64,000 nt of DNA from Vreelandella titanicae BH1 (GCF_000336575.1 NZ_AOPO01000014.1:5-64004); one strand, 5' to 3'. Counted from the first letter of the stretch, positions 9,167 through 17,805 are shown. Notes: generated by a model from the sequence alone, not told the origin. Program-made: numbers and translations.

Positions 9167-10012
9167 ATGAAATTCATGCTGATACGCCGTGCCGATGCCA
9201 ACACCGAGAATGGTGCTATGCCATCCCAAGAAATGTTTGCCGCCATGGCTGCTTATAACCAGCGCATGACCGAGGCAGGCGTGTTTTTGAGCGGCGATGG
9301 CTTACATCCGACCAGTGACGGGTGTCTGATCCGTTTCAAAAACGGTGAGCCCACCATCATCCCCGGGCCTTTGTCTCCAGCCAGTGAGCGTATTGCTGGC
9401 TATAGTGTGCTCGAAGCCCCTTCCCTGCAGGCGGCCATTGAGTGGGCCCAGCAGTGGCCCACCCAGGATGCCGATGGCAACGTGACCCTTGAATTACGGC
9501 GCTACTTCTCGCTGGAGGATTTTGAGCCCGGTGCCGGAATTGAGCAGCACCGTAACCTTGCTCGTATACCGGATGCCATGAACGTGCACGTTGCCTTTCC
9601 CGGCACCTGTCGGGAGGCCATGCAGTTCTATGCCGATGTCACCGGAGGGCATTTGGAGTGCCTGTTGACCTATGCTGACACACCCGCCGCTGAACACACG
9701 CCGCCCGACCTTCATGACCGCATCATCCATGCCTCACTGAACCTGCGTGGACGCCGCTTGATGGGTGCCGATATGGCGGCTGACTGCTATACACCACCGC
9801 AAGGGATAGAGGTTCAATTGGAGTATCAGGATATCGAGCAGGCCGCACGAACCTTTGCTCAACTAGCGGAAGGTGGAAAGATGATCATGCCGTTCGAAGC
9901 GACCTTCTGGTCACCAGGGTTCGGCATGACGGTAGATCGTTTTGGCGTCGGCTGGATGGTAAACGTTCCGTCAGACAACTGCCCCTTGGCCACAGAAGGA
10001 GACTCCCCATGA
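9167..10012 (+). CDS. YCII (DGPF) domain protein fused to a VOC/PhnB-like domain
   Basis: A 281-residue two-domain protein. Residues 1-115 form a YCII-related DGPF domain (MKFMLIRRADANTE start and the PGPLSPASERIAGYSVLE region). Residues from about 130 form a glyoxalase/VOC domain of the PhnB type (NVHVAFPGTCREAMQFY and FGMTVDRFGVGWMVN). Both are small-molecule folds with no established reaction in this context. A strong AGGAGG ribosome-binding site precedes the ATG. It is first in a three-gene operon, overlaps the next gene by ATGA and lies behind the candidate ECF42 promoter. Confidence 0.82.
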   Translation: MKFMLIRRADANTENGAMPSQEMFAAMAAYNQRMTEAGVFLSGDGLHPTSDGCLIRFKNGEPTIIPGPLSPASERIAGYSVLEAPSLQAAIEWAQQWPTQDADGNVTLELRRYFSLEDFEPGAGIEQHRNLARIPDAMNVHVAFPGTCREAMQFYADVTGGHLECLLTYADTPAAEHTPPDLHDRIIHASLNLRGRRLMGADMAADCYTPPQGIEVQLEYQDIEQAARTFAQLAEGGKMIMPFEATFWSPGFGMTVDRFGVGWMVNVPSDNCPLATEGDSP

Positions 10013-10371
10013 AGTACGTTGCGCTGGTCTATTACCAGGAACAGATTATCAACGCCATGAGCGAACAGGAGTGGCACGACCTCAACCAGGAGTGTATTGC
10101 TGGGGTTGAGCGCCTGAGCGCCAGCGGCCACTACCTGGCCGGGCAGCCGTTACAACCGACGGAGACCGCCACCACCGTGCGCGTACGCGATGGCGAGACG
10201 TTAATCTCCGATGGCCCCTTTGCGGAAACCAAGGAGCAGTTGGCCGGTTTCTACATGCTCGAAGCCCACGACTTGAATGAAGCACTGCAGCTGGCTAGCC
10301 GTATTCCACCAGCCCGGCTGGGCAGCATTGAGATACGCCCCGTTCGAGAACTCCCCCCTAAAGCAGAATAA
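10009..10371 (+). CDS. YCII (DGPF) family protein
   Basis: A 120-residue YCII-related protein, complete at normal length. It starts MKYVALVYYQEQ and carries the LISDGPFAETKEQLAGFYMLEA region that gives the DGPF family its name, followed by the C-terminal VRELPP. The ATG overlaps the stop of the YCII-VOC gene by four bases, so the two are translationally coupled. The function of DGPF proteins is not established; they are the usual companions and targets of ECF42 sigma factors. Confidence 0.88.
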   Translation: MKYVALVYYQEQIINAMSEQEWHDLNQECIAGVERLSASGHYLAGQPLQPTETATTVRVRDGETLISDGPFAETKEQLAGFYMLEAHDLNEALQLASRIPPARLGSIEIRPVRELPPKAE

Positions 10372-10392
10372 AACAGTAATAGGAGAACAGCC

Positions 10393-10761
10393 ATGAGCAA
10401 GCTTACACACCCTTATGTAGATGGTTTCGTCGCTGCCGTGCCCAGCGCTAATAAAGATGAGTTTATTGAGCATGCCCGTGCCGCGGCCGTTGTTTTCAAG
10501 GAACACGGCGCACTGCGGGTCGTGGAGTGCTGGGGAGACGATGTCCCCGAAGGGGAAGTGACCTCCTTCACCATGGCGGTCAAGCGCAAGGATGACGAAA
10601 GCATCATCTTTTCCTGGATAGAGTGGCCATCGCGCAGCGTGCGCGATGAGGCCATGCCGAAAGTCATGCAAGACCCGCGCTTGCAGATGGACGTTAACCC
10701 GATGCCCTTTGATGGCAAGCGGCTCATCTTTGGCGGCTTTGAAAGCATCATTGATGAGTAA
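10393..10761 (+). CDS. DUF1428 family protein (YbaA-like)
   Basis: A 122-residue DUF1428 protein with the family features YVDGFVAAVPSANKDEF near the N-terminus and a CWGDDVPEG motif near residue 48, ending at the usual FGGFESI. It has a dimeric ferredoxin-like fold by family knowledge; no reaction is known. It lies 21 bases after the YCII gene with AGGAG before the ATG, so it is very likely the third gene of the DGPF operon. It converges on the 5'-nucleotidase gene. Confidence 0.87.
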   Translation: MSKLTHPYVDGFVAAVPSANKDEFIEHARAAAVVFKEHGALRVVECWGDDVPEGEVTSFTMAVKRKDDESIIFSWIEWPSRSVRDEAMPKVMQDPRLQMDVNPMPFDGKRLIFGGFESIIDE

Positions 10762-10785
10762 GCGCTACCCGTGGCCCGGAACTCA

Positions 10786-12456
10786 CTACGACGCTTCCTG
10801 GGCCACATCCTCTGGCACCACACCTTCTTGAGCTACATCAGTAATCCGCCCTTCCACCTGGTAGAACACCTCTTTACGTTCCACCATATAGTCGCGCAGC
10901 ATCTCCCAATCCGTATTGCCGACGATGGTGTTGCGCCCATCTTCATAGGCAGCGCCAAGTACCGTATGACCGTCGCCGCCAGCAGCGGTAAAGTTATTGG
11001 TGGCGATGGTGTAAGTACGCTCGGGGTCAATCGCCTGCATTGCGCCTTCCTGGGCAACGCTTAGGCTAACCAGCCGCTCGCCCGACGGCTCACCGCTGTC
11101 GTATATCAACTCTACGCCTGCCGACACCTGCAGAAAACCGCCGTCTTCGCCGGGTGCATTAGCCAGGGCGATCTCGAAGGTTTCCAGCAGCTCGGCGCCG
11201 GTGACATCAAGCAGCGTCAGGCGATTGCCAAATGGCTGCACGGCGATCAAATCACCCACAGACACATCCCCACTCTCAATCGCTTCACGGATGCCGCCGC
11301 TATTCTGAATCGCCATAACCGTGTCGGGTGCCACCTGCTGCGCAGCATGCAACTGGGCATCGGCGATTAAATTGCCCAGCGCTGTTTCATTGGCACGCAC
11401 GCTCCGTTCATCGCCACGCCCATGGCGCGGGTTGGGTAGCGTGGAGATTACCTTGGCGCCGACCTGGGTATCGCGCAGTGTCTCAATCTCAGCGGTGTAG
11501 GATTCAAGCCGCTTGGCGGCATCAGCGTCCGCTTCGCGATCGTCGGCAGCGAGCAGTTCACCGCTGGCATCCACCACCACACCGTTCTCGTCGAAGGTGA
11601 CCTGCATAACGCCCAGGTGCTGGCCATACTCGCCTGCCTGGCCAATCACCGTCGGTGATGGGAGCTTCTCACCAGTGCGGCTCTCGCTCAGCAGCCTGGG
11701 GGGCGACACTTGAGTATGGCTGTGGCCACCAATAATAATGTCGATGCCTTCGACATGCTCTGCCAGCAGCAGGTCATTACCTACGCTGGGGTCACTGTCG
11801 TAGCCCAAGTGGGTAAGGGCAATAATCTTGTTAACGCCCTGCTCTTCAAAGCTTGCCACCATGGCTTCAGCCGCTTGGCGATAATCGCTGATGGTGACGT
11901 GGCCAGGGCTGGAAATCGTCTCACTGTCCTGAGTGTTTAACCCAAAGATGCCGATTGGCTCGCCGTTATGCTCAACGATCATGCCGTCATAAAGCGTCCC
12001 CGCCTGCGGCTCAGCGCTGACTGAATCACCCAACATGTCAGCAAACTCCGGGCCTGCGGAGAAGTCCAGATTCGCCCCTAAAATAGGAAACTCGGCGCCT
12101 GCGAAAAACGCCGCTAGCGCTTGGTGCCCCTGTTCCGGGTCACCCAAATCGAACTCATGGTTGCCGGGCACAAAGGCGTCGTAGCCCATTAAATTCATAA
12201 ATTCGAGGGCATCCTGGCCTTGAAACTCTGTGAAGTAGAGCGTGCCTGTAAAGATATCACCGGCATCCAGCAGCAACCCTTCGCCAAAGCGCTCCTGCGC
12301 CTCGTTCAGCGTGGTAATTAGATAGGGGTACTGATCGGTACGCCCATGTAGATCGTTGGTGTGAAATAGCGTCAGGGTGTAGTTATCAGCAAAGGCAGGA
12401 GGAACGGTGGCAAATAGCGCTGTCCCTAGCGCCAAGCCATAGCGGTGAAAACGCAT
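10786..12456 (-). CDS. Periplasmic 5'-nucleotidase/UDP-sugar hydrolase-like metallophosphatase
   Basis: An exported bimetal phosphatase of 556 residues related to UshA. A signal peptide (hydrophobic near residues 7-20, probable cleavage after AFA) is followed by the metallophosphatase domain with FHTNDLHGR, LLDAGDIFTG, GNHEFD, ALTHLGYDSD and GGHSH metal-binding motifs. The C-terminal 5'-nucleotidase domain (about 350-520) carries NSGGIRE and an FTAAGGDGH region for nucleotide binding. It probably dephosphorylates extracellular nucleotides in the periplasm to salvage nucleosides and phosphate. It is only 24 bases from the convergent DUF1428 gene. I see no Pho box in its upstream gap. Confidence 0.88.
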   Translation of the reverse strand: MRFHRYGLALGTALFATVPPAFADNYTLTLFHTNDLHGRTDQYPYLITTLNEAQERFGEGLLLDAGDIFTGTLYFTEFQGQDALEFMNLMGYDAFVPGNHEFDLGDPEQGHQALAAFFAGAEFPILGANLDFSAGPEFADMLGDSVSAEPQAGTLYDGMIVEHNGEPIGIFGLNTQDSETISSPGHVTISDYRQAAEAMVASFEEQGVNKIIALTHLGYDSDPSVGNDLLLAEHVEGIDIIIGGHSHTQVSPPRLLSESRTGEKLPSPTVIGQAGEYGQHLGVMQVTFDENGVVVDASGELLAADDREADADAAKRLESYTAEIETLRDTQVGAKVISTLPNPRHGRGDERSVRANETALGNLIADAQLHAAQQVAPDTVMAIQNSGGIREAIESGDVSVGDLIAVQPFGNRLTLLDVTGAELLETFEIALANAPGEDGGFLQVSAGVELIYDSGEPSGERLVSLSVAQEGAMQAIDPERTYTIATNNFTAAGGDGHTVLGAAYEDGRNTIVGNTDWEMLRDYMVERKEVFYQVEGRITDVAQEGVVPEDVAQEAS

Positions 12457-12639
12457 TTAAATGACTCCTTTCATAACAGTGTTCAGACACTTTAGCAGCA
12501 AAGATAGCCTACCAGCGACATTTCGTCTCCATGGTAAAAGTATTGCCTTACCCCCCTCTCCCTAAATTTATATTGAGAGGAATAACTCACCGAGAAAAAG
12601 AGCGCCTCTTTTAAGGCAGGCAAGTAAAGCATAAAATAT

Positions 12640-12678
12640 AAAAACGCTAAAAACCGGTGTGGAATTATCCACACCGGT
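12640..12678 (-). terminator. Intrinsic terminator of the porin gene
   Basis: A perfect inverted repeat ACCGGTGTGG/CCACACCGGT (12653-12678) with a six-base loop. In minus-strand orientation it is followed by a T-rich run (TTTTTAGCGTTTTTATA). It lies 87 bases downstream of the porin stop. The rest of the 308-base gap 12457-12764 shows no gene. Confidence 0.85.
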
Positions 12679-12764
12679 AAAGATCGAAACATGCGAGCTA
12701 ACTAAAAGCTAAAGAACTAATGCAAAAAACTAATGCAACACTACCGCTAACATCACTCTATTAA

Positions 12765-13769
12765 TTAGAAGTGATAGCGAGCGCCTAATGCGTAGTACAT
12801 ATCTTCTTCGAAGTCATTAACAGCATCCAGGTTACGATCGTTCAGCTCAAGGAACATATCGAAATTGCTAGACAGCTTGTACATTGACCCTAGCGCCCAA
12901 GCGTTACGCTCATCGCTAGCGCCGTCTACGTCGATGTTGTAGTAATCGGCGAAGAACTTCCAGGAATCGATGGCGTACGTAGCACCAACGCCGATTTTAT
13001 CGAAACCACCACCGTTAACATCGTCATCACCGCGGGTTTCATAACCTACACGAGCAGCGAAAGCATCTGTAACAGCAAACTCGCCCGTAGCGCCATAACG
13101 CACTTCACCGTTACCGCCACCACGTACCGTATCTTCCACATAGCCAAGCGCTAAACGAGCTGGGCCTGTTTCGTAGACAACACCACCCTGAGTGGCGATA
13201 ACGGATCCTTCGGAAGTCTGCTCGGCTTCAGTCAAACCACGCTCAGAGAAGTGCTTGGCAGAAATAACCGCCTGAAAACCACTCATTTTAGGCGTTTTAT
13301 AGCCAATAGAGTCGCCGCGTGCCTGGGTACCACCACCCGCAAACTCGTAGCCGCGCTCAACGTAAACATCGAACGGCGTCATCACGTAGTTATCGTAGAA
13401 ACTGTTGTAGTTCCCGGCCATAAAGGTACCGAACTGCTGGCTTTCCAGGCCTAGGTAGCTGTTACGTACCTCATCGAAACCAGAGGATGTATTACGCTCA
13501 TCACCCGTAAAACGCCACTCTACACGGGCGAATGCACGCAGGTCAGAGGAAATCTGGTGGCCAGCGGTAATCCGTAAACGCGAGCCGAAATTACGGAACT
13601 CTTCGCCGTTATCAACACCGTTGTCAACACCACCGCCTTCAAGACCCATAGCGATGCGACCATAGATTTCGAGATCGGTACCGTCTTGGTCATAAACGGT
13701 TGCTGCTTGTGCTGCAGAGGCTGCCAATAAACCGCTAACGGCTAGGGCCAGTGTCGTTTTTTTAAACAT
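12765..13769 (-). CDS. Outer-membrane porin
   Basis: A Gram-negative general porin (trimeric 16-strand barrel family) of 334 residues that allows passive diffusion through the outer membrane. The signal peptide MFKKTTLALAVSGLLAASAA ends at AQA, and the mature protein starts ATVYDQDGTDLEIYGRIAMG, typical of the family. The chain ends ALGARYHF with the C-terminal phenylalanine needed for outer-membrane assembly. Start at 13769 is chosen because an in-frame start at 13841 would add 24 residues in front of a clear signal peptide. Many Asp and Glu residues in the barrel fit a halophile. It is a single-gene unit with a strong terminator. Confidence 0.9.
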   Translation of the reverse strand: MFKKTTLALAVSGLLAASAAQAATVYDQDGTDLEIYGRIAMGLEGGGVDNGVDNGEEFRNFGSRLRITAGHQISSDLRAFARVEWRFTGDERNTSSGFDEVRNSYLGLESQQFGTFMAGNYNSFYDNYVMTPFDVYVERGYEFAGGGTQARGDSIGYKTPKMSGFQAVISAKHFSERGLTEAEQTSEGSVIATQGGVVYETGPARLALGYVEDTVRGGGNGEVRYGATGEFAVTDAFAARVGYETRGDDDVNGGGFDKIGVGATYAIDSWKFFADYYNIDVDGASDERNAWALGSMYKLSSNFDMFLELNDRNLDAVNDFEEDMYYALGARYHF

Positions 13770-14092
13770 GATCGTTCCCATTGAAGTAGTTAATGCTTGC
13801 GCTTGCGAAGGCACAATGAAGGACGAATAACGCCTCAACACAGGGAACCTTAAAGGAGTTATGTTTCATTAATCTTAAAGTTTTATTTTTTGGGAACTTA
13901 TTTTTTTATGCGCTATTAAATAAAACTGCCATCCAAATTTAACATTGAACTGATATTAGAACAGATGGCTGTAGCACTTTGTCTACTAGCCTATTTATTT
14001 AAGCGTGTCATCACTTATTCACCTGTTTGTCTCGGCAGTGTCATTCACCCCACCCACACTGTACGAAAACGTGATAAAGGGATGAATCGCTC
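13770..14092. other. Intergenic region between divergent porin and glycosyltransferase genes
   Basis: A 323-base AT-rich gap with long T runs near 13880-13915. It must hold the promoters of both divergent genes, but I cannot single out convincing -35/-10 pairs. No open reading frame with a ribosome-binding site was found. Confidence 0.5.
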
Positions 14093-15256
14093 ATGCGGCT
14101 CTGCATCGTTAGTGAGACATGGTCACCGGACATCAATGGCGTTGCCCATACGCTGAGCCGGTTAAGCTATGAACTTAACCGGCAAGGAGTGCCGGTGGAT
14201 GTGATCCGCCCTCGGCCACGATCTGCGGGTAATGCAACCGGTATTAACCGCGAGCTACAGGTGCAGCGCCTTGCCCTACCTGGCTACACCGATGTGCAGG
14301 TAGGGCTGGTTAGGCCCGTTACACTGCGCCGCTTTTGGCGCCAACATCGCCCCGATATCATCTATGTAGCGACCCAAGGCCCTCTCGGCTGGGCGGCACG
14401 CCAAGCGGCACGGCAACTCAATATCCCCCTGGTAGCGGGCTGGCACACCAACTTTGACCACTACTGTGAAGATTATGGCGTCAATTGGCTGGCCTCGACC
14501 ACACGCCGCTACCTGCGCTACTTCCATAACGGCTGTGACCTAACGTTAGTGCCTACTCATCAGCAGGCTAAAGCACTGCAGCGTCAAGGGATTCGGGGGG
14601 TTCATGTGCTGTCACGCGGGCTGGATGGCGAGCGCTTTTCACCTGCCCACCGTGACCCTTCATTACGCGAACGCTGGGGAGTTAGCGAGCATCAGCCGGT
14701 GGCCCTTTACGTTGGCCGACTAGCCGCAGAAAAAAATCTCACCTTGCTCCATGAAAGCCTTCAAGCCATGCGTGAGGTGCGGCCCGATATCGCCCAAGTG
14801 ATCGTCGGCGATGGCCCCGCACGGGCACAGTTGGAAAAGGCGCTGCCCGACGCCCACTTCACCGGCTTTGTGGGGCAGGGATCGCTTGCTCGCCACTATG
14901 CCAGCGCCGACCTGTTTATTTTCCCCTCGCTTTCAGAAACCTGGGGCAATGTGGTGGCGGAAGCCATGGCCAGCGGCTTAGCCGTGGTGGCCTATGATCA
15001 TGCAGCCAGCGCTGAGCTCATTAGCAGCGGCCACAACGGTGTCACCGTACCCGCTGGCAATAGCACCGCTTTTCAACAGGCAGCAGTTGAGTTGTGCCAA
15101 CACCCAGCTGACTACGCTCGTTTAGGCCGAGTAGCGCGTTTACGCGCCCTTGAGCAGAGTTGGACAGGTATTGCCGAGCAGTTTTTGCGTTACTTACACC
15201 AAGCCCAGGAGGCTCATCATGCGCCCGCGTCCGCTTGTCGTATTCGATCGTCTTGA
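14093..15256 (+). CDS. Glycosyltransferase family 4 (GT-B)
   Basis: A 387-residue retaining glycosyltransferase with a GT-B fold. The N-terminal acceptor domain begins MRLCIVSETWSPDINGVAHT, typical of GDP-mannose-dependent alpha-mannosyltransferases such as MgtA/PimB-like enzymes. The C-terminal donor domain contains YVGRLAAEKN and the signature EAMASGLAVVAYDHAAS with the EX7E glutamates. The acceptor is probably a lipid, inferred from its overlap with a PAP2 lipid phosphatase gene (38 bases shared). This pairing suggests a small glycolipid operon. The exact sugar is not certain. Confidence 0.82.
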   Translation: MRLCIVSETWSPDINGVAHTLSRLSYELNRQGVPVDVIRPRPRSAGNATGINRELQVQRLALPGYTDVQVGLVRPVTLRRFWRQHRPDIIYVATQGPLGWAARQAARQLNIPLVAGWHTNFDHYCEDYGVNWLASTTRRYLRYFHNGCDLTLVPTHQQAKALQRQGIRGVHVLSRGLDGERFSPAHRDPSLRERWGVSEHQPVALYVGRLAAEKNLTLLHESLQAMREVRPDIAQVIVGDGPARAQLEKALPDAHFTGFVGQGSLARHYASADLFIFPSLSETWGNVVAEAMASGLAVVAYDHAASAELISSGHNGVTVPAGNSTAFQQAAVELCQHPADYARLGRVARLRALEQSWTGIAEQFLRYLHQAQEAHHAPASACRIRSS

Positions 15257-15758
15257 CCTGCTGGAGTGGCAGTTCTGCCAGCGCATTGCGCGGCTATCGA
15301 TCTACCGCCCCTGGCGAATCACGCTTCAGGCCGCCAGCCGCTTAGGCGATTGGCCTATTTGGGTGCTGCTGATTCTCGCCCAGCCCTGGCTTCAACCCAA
15401 TGGCGCCTGGCGCGTACTGCAGTACAGCGTTATCGCTCTATTTGCCGTGGCGGTTTATCGACTGGTGAAAACTCGCTTATGCCGTGAACGACCCTTCATT
15501 ACCTATAGTGAAGGCATCGAGTGCTGTGAACCTGCCCGCGACCGTTACAGTTTTCCCAGCGGCCACACCATGCACGCGGTGATGTTTAGCGTCTTGGTCG
15601 CCGCCCACACGCCCTGGCTACTACCGGTGGTATTGCCATTAACGCTTCTAATAGCGGTCTCACGGGTAGGCTTAGGGCTGCACTATGTCAGCGATGTACT
15701 GGCAGGGGCAGCGATGGGCTACGCTTTTGCCTTGGCCAGCCTGTATTGGATGGGGTAA
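15219..15758 (+). CDS. PAP2-family membrane phosphatase
   Basis: An integral membrane acid phosphatase of the PAP2 superfamily, 179 residues, that dephosphorylates lipid phosphates such as phosphatidate or undecaprenyl diphosphate. The three PAP2 signatures are intact: KTRLCRERP, YSFPSGHTMHAV with the catalytic His, and SRVGLGLHYVSD. Start 15219 has an AGGAGG ribosome-binding site seven bases upstream; the longer frame from 15150 is not preferred. It overlaps the 3' end of the glycosyltransferase gene by 38 bases and is followed by a terminator. Confidence 0.87.
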   Translation: MRPRPLVVFDRLDLLEWQFCQRIARLSIYRPWRITLQAASRLGDWPIWVLLILAQPWLQPNGAWRVLQYSVIALFAVAVYRLVKTRLCRERPFITYSEGIECCEPARDRYSFPSGHTMHAVMFSVLVAAHTPWLLPVVLPLTLLIAVSRVGLGLHYVSDVLAGAAMGYAFALASLYWMG

Positions 15759-15823
15759 AGCGCGTCCTGCCCCCCCCAATGGACAACCCTTTGATGGACA
15801 GCCGCGTGATAGACACCAGCGCA

Positions 15824-15849
15824 AAAACGCCCGCATAAGCGGGCGTTTT
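15824..15849. terminator. Bidirectional terminator
   Basis: AAAACGCCCGC/GCGGGCGTTTT with an ATAA loop. A-run on one side and T-run on the other make it work for the PAP2 operon on the plus strand and for the small minus-strand gene at 15867-15998. Confidence 0.85.
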
Positions 15850-15866
15850 ACTTTCAAGGCAGATAG

Positions 15867-15998
15867 TTAAACGTCGGGCGGCATGTCATCGCGTTCATCA
15901 ATACTGGCCGTAAACGATGTCTTAAGCATCATATACACGCCCACGCCTGAAAACCCTAAGAACAAAACAAACATGCATAACATCAATGCCATCGCCAT
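15867..15998 (-). CDS. Small single-pass membrane protein
   Basis: A 43-residue reading frame not longer than one membrane helix: MAMALMLCMFVLFLGFSGVG, then VYMMLKTSF and an acidic tail ASIDERDDMPPDV. AGGGA lies eight bases upstream of the ATG, and the frame is closed by the bidirectional terminator at 15824-15849. I do not recognise the family. Hydrophobic helix plus charged cytoplasmic tail is typical of small accessory membrane proteins. Support is the ribosome-binding site, composition and terminator. Confidence 0.55.
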   Translation of the reverse strand: MAMALMLCMFVLFLGFSGVGVYMMLKTSFTASIDERDDMPPDV

Positions 15999-16166
15999 AA
16001 TCTTGTCCCTGATCGTGCGCGGTCGTTACGTTGACGTTTTCTAACCGCTGCATTTTGGTTTCATCGAAGGATAGACCAAAATCACACTTTTTTCTGTACA
16101 AAAGCTGTGCAAAAACCAGAGCCTTATAGAAAGTACTTATCTATCAAATGATTATTTAAATCACAC

Positions 16167-16210
16167 ATGCGAAAAAACCACCTCACTTGCATGAGATGGT
16201 TGATTCGCAT
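16167..16210. repeat. Long imperfect hairpin
   Basis: Two 19-base arms (16167-16185 and 16192-16210) pair at 16 of 19 positions around a six-base loop. No T-run follows on either side, so a simple terminator is unlikely. It may be part of a structured RNA together with the next foldback. Confidence 0.6.
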
Positions 16211-16257
16211 CGGTCCGCTCCCTGGTTTGATGAACAGCGCCTCCTTACGCTGCAACC

Positions 16258-16338
16258 AGTGAGTGGGCTAATTGTCCCTTAAACATCCTGTTCATTTTTC
16301 GGCTTCCTGCCTTCCATTTTGCTGTTAGCCCACTCACT
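16258..16338. repeat. 14-base inverted repeat with 53-base interior
   Basis: AGTGAGTGGGCTAA (16258-16271) is exactly mirrored by TTAGCCCACTCACT (16325-16338). Flanking ACCAGT and ACTGGT, and nested ATGAACAG/CTGTTCAT, add further complementarity. It could be a structured RNA or the ends of a very small mobile element; no gene lies inside. Confidence 0.6.
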
Positions 16339-16722
16339 CAGTTACTGGTGAAAAATGTTAACTCGACTAGCGTTAAGTGACTGAATTTAAAAATGACTTA
16401 CTTTATTCATTTGCGAGTATTTACTTGGTTTCTTGCTGGATTCTACTTAGTAACTGCAGGCAATGAGCCAAACCATGCCAATAACGAATATAAACATTAA
16501 AAAACAACTACTTAAAACAATAAAAAGTGAATGGCAAAGCACTCTCCACCTCTATTTTTCATGTATAGAAGTGGCACATGCGACATAAACATACGGTTTC
16601 GAGGCACACTGCTATGCTTCCTTGTGTTTAAACGTATTGAAAACCGTAGCGTATCGTCACGACAGAGGGTATTTTTGCTTTCTACTCCTTTCACTAACGG
16701 TATGCCTTCGAAGGAGGCTTTT

Positions 16723-16854
16723 ATGAAACGCACTATCGCCCTCGGCTTCGTGATGGTGGTGACCCTGATGCTGGTCAGTGGCTGTAATACCATTCGCGGT
16801 GCGGGTGAAGACCTTCAACAGGGTGGCGAAGCTATCCAGCGTGCAGCGAGCTAA
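16723..16854 (+). CDS. Entericidin A/B family lipoprotein
   Basis: A 43-residue lipoprotein precursor of the entericidin EcnA/EcnB family. The signal segment MKRTIALGFVMVVTLMLVSG leads to the lipobox LVSGC, and the mature peptide NTIRGAGEDLQQGGEAIQRA matches the family's short amphipathic helix. AAGGAGG lies five bases before the ATG at 16723. In E. coli entericidins are linked to stress and stationary phase; here the role is unproven. Confidence 0.88.
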   Translation: MKRTIALGFVMVVTLMLVSGCNTIRGAGEDLQQGGEAIQRAAS

Positions 16855-16859
16855 CCGTT

Positions 16860-17387
16860 ATGATGACTGTTTATCTATCCCATGGCCTTGAGAGCGGGCC
16901 AGGCGCACTGAAAACCCAGGCAATGAAAGGTGTTGCGCAAAAGCTGGATGACTGTGAGCCCGTGGTCATGGACTACCGAGGCATAGCAGAGCCACAGCAG
17001 CGCCTTCAACATCTGCTGGGAGTATTAGCCGAGCGCGGTGACGACCCTGCCCAGTGTGTGCTGGCAGGCTCAAGCTTGGGAGGCTGGTTAAGCGCGACGG
17101 TTAGCGCTCAGCAGCCGGTGTTGGGATGCTTTCTGCTGGCGCCTGCATTGGGGCTTGCCGACTACCCGGAAACGTCACCGGTTATTCAGGCGCAGCACAC
17201 CCATATTATTCACGGCTGGCGGGATGATGTGGTTGCCCCTGAATCGGTGATCGAACGTGCTCGTCTTCAGCGCCTATCGCTGCGGATGGTTGACGACGAT
17301 CACCGCCTGCACGCGAGCCTGGAAACTATTTTATGTGATTTTGAGCGCTTCTTATGCCAGTGCGCCGCGCCTAATCCCTACGATTAG
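16860..17387 (+). CDS. YqiA/UPF0227-like alpha/beta hydrolase
   Basis: A 175-residue small esterase-like alpha/beta hydrolase. The N-terminus VYLSHGLESGPGALKTQAM, the nucleophile elbow AGSSLGGW, a HGWRDDVV segment with the acid residue and a DDDHRLH segment with the catalytic histidine are all visible. The substrate is unknown; YqiA hydrolyses short acyl esters. It begins five bases after the entericidin stop, so the two may be co-transcribed. Two adjacent ATG codons (16860 and 16863) could serve as start. Confidence 0.75.
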   Translation: MMTVYLSHGLESGPGALKTQAMKGVAQKLDDCEPVVMDYRGIAEPQQRLQHLLGVLAERGDDPAQCVLAGSSLGGWLSATVSAQQPVLGCFLLAPALGLADYPETSPVIQAQHTHIIHGWRDDVVAPESVIERARLQRLSLRMVDDDHRLHASLETILCDFERFLCQCAAPNPYD

Positions 17388-17475
17388 CAAGGCTAGTTAA
17401 AGCAAACATTCGACACGAGCACCTCAATCCTATACAAATAGTGTACAAAAAACATCGATAGCGAGGAGATTGCTC

Positions 17476-17649
17476 ATGTTAGGTATGTTTAAGCGCGACC
17501 CCAAAAAGAAGCTTCAACAAGAGTATGAGCGCAAACTACAAGCCGCTATGGAGGCTTCACGCAATGGCGATATGCGTGCCAATGCCACGCTTACTGAAGA
17601 AGCAGAAGCGTTACTTGCCGAGATCAGGCGCATTGAAGCGACACAATAA
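17476..17649 (+). CDS. DUF6435 family small protein
   Basis: A 57-residue cytoplasmic protein, MLGMFKRDPKKKLQQEYERK followed by LQAAMEASRNGDMRANATLT and an acidic helical tail. The pattern of a short basic start, KKLxxxYxxKLxxAMEAxRNGD and LTEEAEALLAEI matches small DUF6435 proteins. A GCGAGGAGA ribosome-binding site precedes the ATG at 17476. The chain looks almost entirely helical, probably a coiled coil. No function is known. Confidence 0.75.
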   Translation: MLGMFKRDPKKKLQQEYERKLQAAMEASRNGDMRANATLTEEAEALLAEIRRIEATQ

Positions 17650-17805
17650 CTGCCATAGACAACGCTGTTGCTGCCCAGCGTCACTTCGGCAGCCTACCCA
17701 AGCCCAGGGTAGTGGTGGCAGGATGAGCAGCCACTCACCAGTAGCGACTGCACTTTGCCCAACCCCACCACCCTAGCCGATGCGGTATATATACTCGCTG
17801 GCGAC

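Larger units (their letters stand above)
15999..16722. other. Long intergenic region with two foldbacks
   Basis: 724 bases without a convincing gene. It holds two inverted repeats (16167-16210 and 16258-16338, listed separately), a low-GC stretch from about 16350 to 16560 and the entericidin promoter region near 16620-16700. An open frame that extends the entericidin gene upstream to 16531 lacks a ribosome-binding site and is not accepted. Confidence 0.5.

Noticed and set aside
16531-16722. N-terminal extension of the entericidin gene to 107 residues
   Set aside because: No ribosome-binding site at 16531, and the extension would bury the lipoprotein signal peptide; the ATG at 16723 has AAGGAGG.
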